The notes under the pieces were generated by a model. The model was given only the letters and a program-made list of their open reading frames with translations. It was not told the origin of the DNA and ran no database searches. This document shows, in pieces, positions 62,256 through 64,000 of a DNA stretch of 64,000 nt (positions within the stretch are counted from its first letter, which is position 1; every line of letters begins with the position of its first letter). The DNA comes from Raineya orbicola. GTDB lineage: Bacteria > Bacteroidota > Bacteroidia > Cytophagales > Thermonemataceae. The translations under genes and the position numbers were made by a program. The stretch is taken from the NCBI RefSeq assembly GCF_002843425.1, contig NZ_NKXO01000006.1:1-64000 (forward strand), read 5' to 3'.

Positions 62256-63104
62256 TTATTTTTTCAAAGGTATCGCCAAAACGGGAATATCCGAATGATT
62301 GATAGTATCTTCGGTGATGCTTCCTAAAAAGAGATGAGCTAACCCTTTGCGTTGATGTGTTGCCATTACAATCAAATCGGCTTTTACCTCGCGAGCAAAC
62401 TCAAGAATAGCATTTTCTTCATCAAATACATTCTGCTGACTGATAAAAATTTCGGTATTTTGTAAGCCTGTATCTGCTACAAGGCTATTTTTACGTTCTT
62501 CTACGGAATCTTCTCCTTGCAAATGAGCAGGGTTATTGAGATACAAGAGATGAATTTTGCCGTCAAATACATTTTGCATTTGTGCAAGTTTCTTGAAGGC
62601 TTTTTCTTGCTCGGGGCGAAGTGTAGTAGGGAAAACAATATTTTTGAATTCGTAGACAACCTTATTGGGTACAGCTAAAACAGGACAAGGGGCATTGCGT
62701 ACAACTTTTTCTGTATTAGAACCTACCAGCATCTCTTTCATACCTGTTGCTCCTTGTGTTCCCATAACCACTAAATCAATATTTTCGCGATGGCAAACCT
62801 CCTCAACAACATCTACGAGCAAGCCACTTTCTACCAGCGTACTAACTTTTATATCCCCCAAATCCATATCCGAAGCTATTTTTTGCAAAGTTCTATCTAG
62901 GCTATCATTAACCATTTGCAAATAGCTTTGTTCCTTTTCTTTGTCGTAGTAATAATACTCGGCAATAGGCATTGCCGCAACTGCCATTTCATTGGCATTG
63001 AGCAAGAGAATTTCTGCTTTGGCTTTTTGAGCAATATTCACTGCGGTTTGCAAAGCCTTTTCTGCAAACTCTGAAAAATCGGTAGGGACAAGAATCTTTT
63101 TCAT
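62256..63104 (-). CDS. Tandem universal stress protein (UspA family)
   Basis: 282 residues containing two Usp domains. The first, MKKILVPTDFSEFAEKALQT with VVMGTQGATGMKEMLVGSNT and VVRNAPCPVLAVPN, carries the ATP-binding G-x2-G-x9-G-S/T layout; the second starts FKNIVFPTTLRPEQEKAFKK and has LIVMATHQRKGLAHLFLGSI. Role in stress tolerance is unspecified. The frame extends to 63200 but the residues before MKKILVP are not Usp-like, so ATG 63104 is chosen. Confidence 0.94.
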   Translation of the reverse strand: MKKILVPTDFSEFAEKALQTAVNIAQKAKAEILLLNANEMAVAAMPIAEYYYYDKEKEQSYLQMVNDSLDRTLQKIASDMDLGDIKVSTLVESGLLVDVVEEVCHRENIDLVVMGTQGATGMKEMLVGSNTEKVVRNAPCPVLAVPNKVVYEFKNIVFPTTLRPEQEKAFKKLAQMQNVFDGKIHLLYLNNPAHLQGEDSVEERKNSLVADTGLQNTEIFISQQNVFDEENAILEFAREVKADLIVMATHQRKGLAHLFLGSITEDTINHSDIPVLAIPLKK

Positions 63105-63190
63105 ATTTTTTTGATTTTTTGCGAAAGTTAAAAGCTCTACTACAAAAAAAATATGACAAAAAGCAGAGTAAAAAATGATTTTTATGAAAA

Positions 63191-63223
63191 AAGCCCTCAC
63201 TTTTTTTCCATAAGTGAGGGCTT
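63191..63223 (-). terminator. Intrinsic terminator of rho
   Basis: AAGCCCTCACTT (63191-63202) pairs with AAGTGAGGGCTT (63212-63223), a 12-bp stem. In the minus direction it is followed by TTTTCATAAA. It lies 7 nt after the rho stop codon. Confidence 0.85.
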
Positions 63224-63230
63224 AAAAACA

Positions 63231-64000
63231 TTACCCATTCATTGAGTTCAAAAATTCCATATTATCTTTGGTATCAGTCATTTTTTCTATGAGGAAGTTC
63301 ATTGCTTCGGTAGCGTTCATATCGGTCATATACTTACGGAGTATCCAGACGCGATTGAGTTCTTCTTTGGTAAGCAGTAAATCTTCTCTACGCGTACCCG
63401 AAGCAGGAATATCAATAGCAGGATAAATACGCTTATCAGCAAGTTTTCTATCCAGTTGTAATTCCATATTGCCTGTTCCTTTGAATTCTTCAAAAATCAC
63501 CTCGTCCATACGCGAACCTGTATCTATGAGAGCAGTGGCGATAATGGTAAGCGAACCTCCGTTTTCTACATTACGAGCGGCTCCAAAAAAGCGTTTGGGC
63601 TTCTGCATAGCATTGGCATCAACTCCCCCCGTAAGAATTTTGCCTGATGAAGGTACTACGGTATTGTAAGCACGAGCCAAGCGGGTAATAGAATCCAGCA
63701 AAATTACTACATCGTGCCCACACTCTACCATTCTTTTGGCTTTTTCAAGCACCATTGAAGCAACTTTTACGTGTCTTTCTGCTTGCTCATCAAAAGTAGA
63801 GGAAATCACTTCTGCCCTTACACTTCGCTGCATATCAGTAACTTCTTCGGGGCGTTCGTCTATGAGCAAAACTATGAGATATACCTCGGGGTGGTTTTCA
63901 GCAATTGCATTGGCAATTTGTTTGAGTAAAGTGGTTTTTCCAGTTTTGGGTTGAGCAACAATCATACCTCTTTGTCCTTTTCCGATGGGGGCAAAAAGGT
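63231..64000 (-). CDS. rho: Transcription termination factor Rho, C-terminal part (runs off the window)
   Basis: 256 residues are visible, the 5' part lies beyond 64000. The frame enters as [11 protein letters not shown], then [20 protein letters not shown] (Walker A), [20 protein letters not shown] (Walker B region), [40 protein letters not shown] (Q-loop), and [20 protein letters not shown] with [20 protein letters not shown]. This is the ATPase/helicase half of Rho, the hexameric factor that releases transcripts. It ends MEFLNSMNG with its own intrinsic terminator. An ATG at 63965 is internal, not the start. Confidence 0.97.
   Translation of the reverse strand, partial: LFAPIGKGQRGMIVAQPKTGKTTLLKQIANAIAENHPEVYLIVLLIDERPEEVTDMQRSVRAEVISSTFDEQAERHVKVASMVLEKAKRMVECGHDVVILLDSITRLARAYNTVVPSSGKILTGGVDANAMQKPKRFFGAARNVENGGSLTIIATALIDTGSRMDEVIFEEFKGTGNMELQLDRKLADKRIYPAIDIPASGTRREDLLLTKEELNRVWILRKYMTDMNATEAMNFLIEKMTDTKDNMEFLNSMNG

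Overview
This window comes from a low-GC (by eye about 35-38 %) member of the Bacteroidota, most likely a Cytophagales-type gliding-bacterium relative. The signs are a C-terminal type IX secretion (T9SS) sorting domain on a PKD protein, a Bacteroidota-type LptD, promoters of the TTG / TAnnTTTG kind instead of sigma-70 boxes, few Shine-Dalgarno sequences, TPR proteins fused to a PP2C/SpoIIE output domain, and a serine-palmitoyltransferase-like enzyme of the sphingolipid/sulfonolipid type. The species cannot be named from the sequence alone.

Layout. 1-3322 is an accessory island: a partial gene with a CxxC motif, a GC-rich attC-like imperfect palindrome (118-253), an AIPR-family defence gene, a matching cassette-boundary sequence (2072-2085) and a tyrosine recombinase whose start codon overlaps the pheS stop. 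Together they look like a non-canonical, integron-like cassette platform carrying a phage-defence gene. 3319-13988 is core metabolism and information processing (pheS, valS, an aldehyde dehydrogenase, riboflavin synthase, endonuclease III, a phosphatase/arsenate-reductase-like protein, dnaX, a response regulator, an exported superoxide dismutase). In dnaX the short gamma-like form is in frame and the full tau form needs a -1 slip at a run of nine A. 14212-21410 holds an HNH nuclease, a 213-bp MITE-like element, folA, fmt, a TPR protein, the serine-palmitoyltransferase-like gene, a beta-barrel protein, a HIT protein and accA. 21523-26432 runs from a YitT transporter into an ECF sigma factor, an anti-sigma-like protein and a TPR-PP2C phosphatase.

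28680-33935 is a second accessory region: a secreted coiled-coil protein, a restriction-modification locus in decay (one methyltransferase frameshifted, one intact, the HNH restriction enzyme interrupted by an in-frame TAA) and a degenerate IS5-type insertion sequence. One end of that IS is closely related to an end of the MITE at 14828-15040.

33933-64000 is mostly envelope and housekeeping: a CapA-like protein, a LysE exporter, the T9SS-sorted PKD protein, TPR proteins, a phosphate-binding lipoprotein, a sodium-solute symporter, a phospholipase C-like protein, a fatty-acid desaturase, a DPP-IV-type peptidase, peroxiredoxin, a glycosyltransferase, nadC, an iron-sulfur assembly protein, an RlmI-like methyltransferase, LptD, a cell-wall amidase, an acyltransferase, an AAA ATPase, a tandem universal stress protein and the 3' part of rho. 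Genes are tightly packed; several convergent pairs overlap or touch, and same-strand neighbours often overlap by ATGA. No tRNA, rRNA or CRISPR array was seen.
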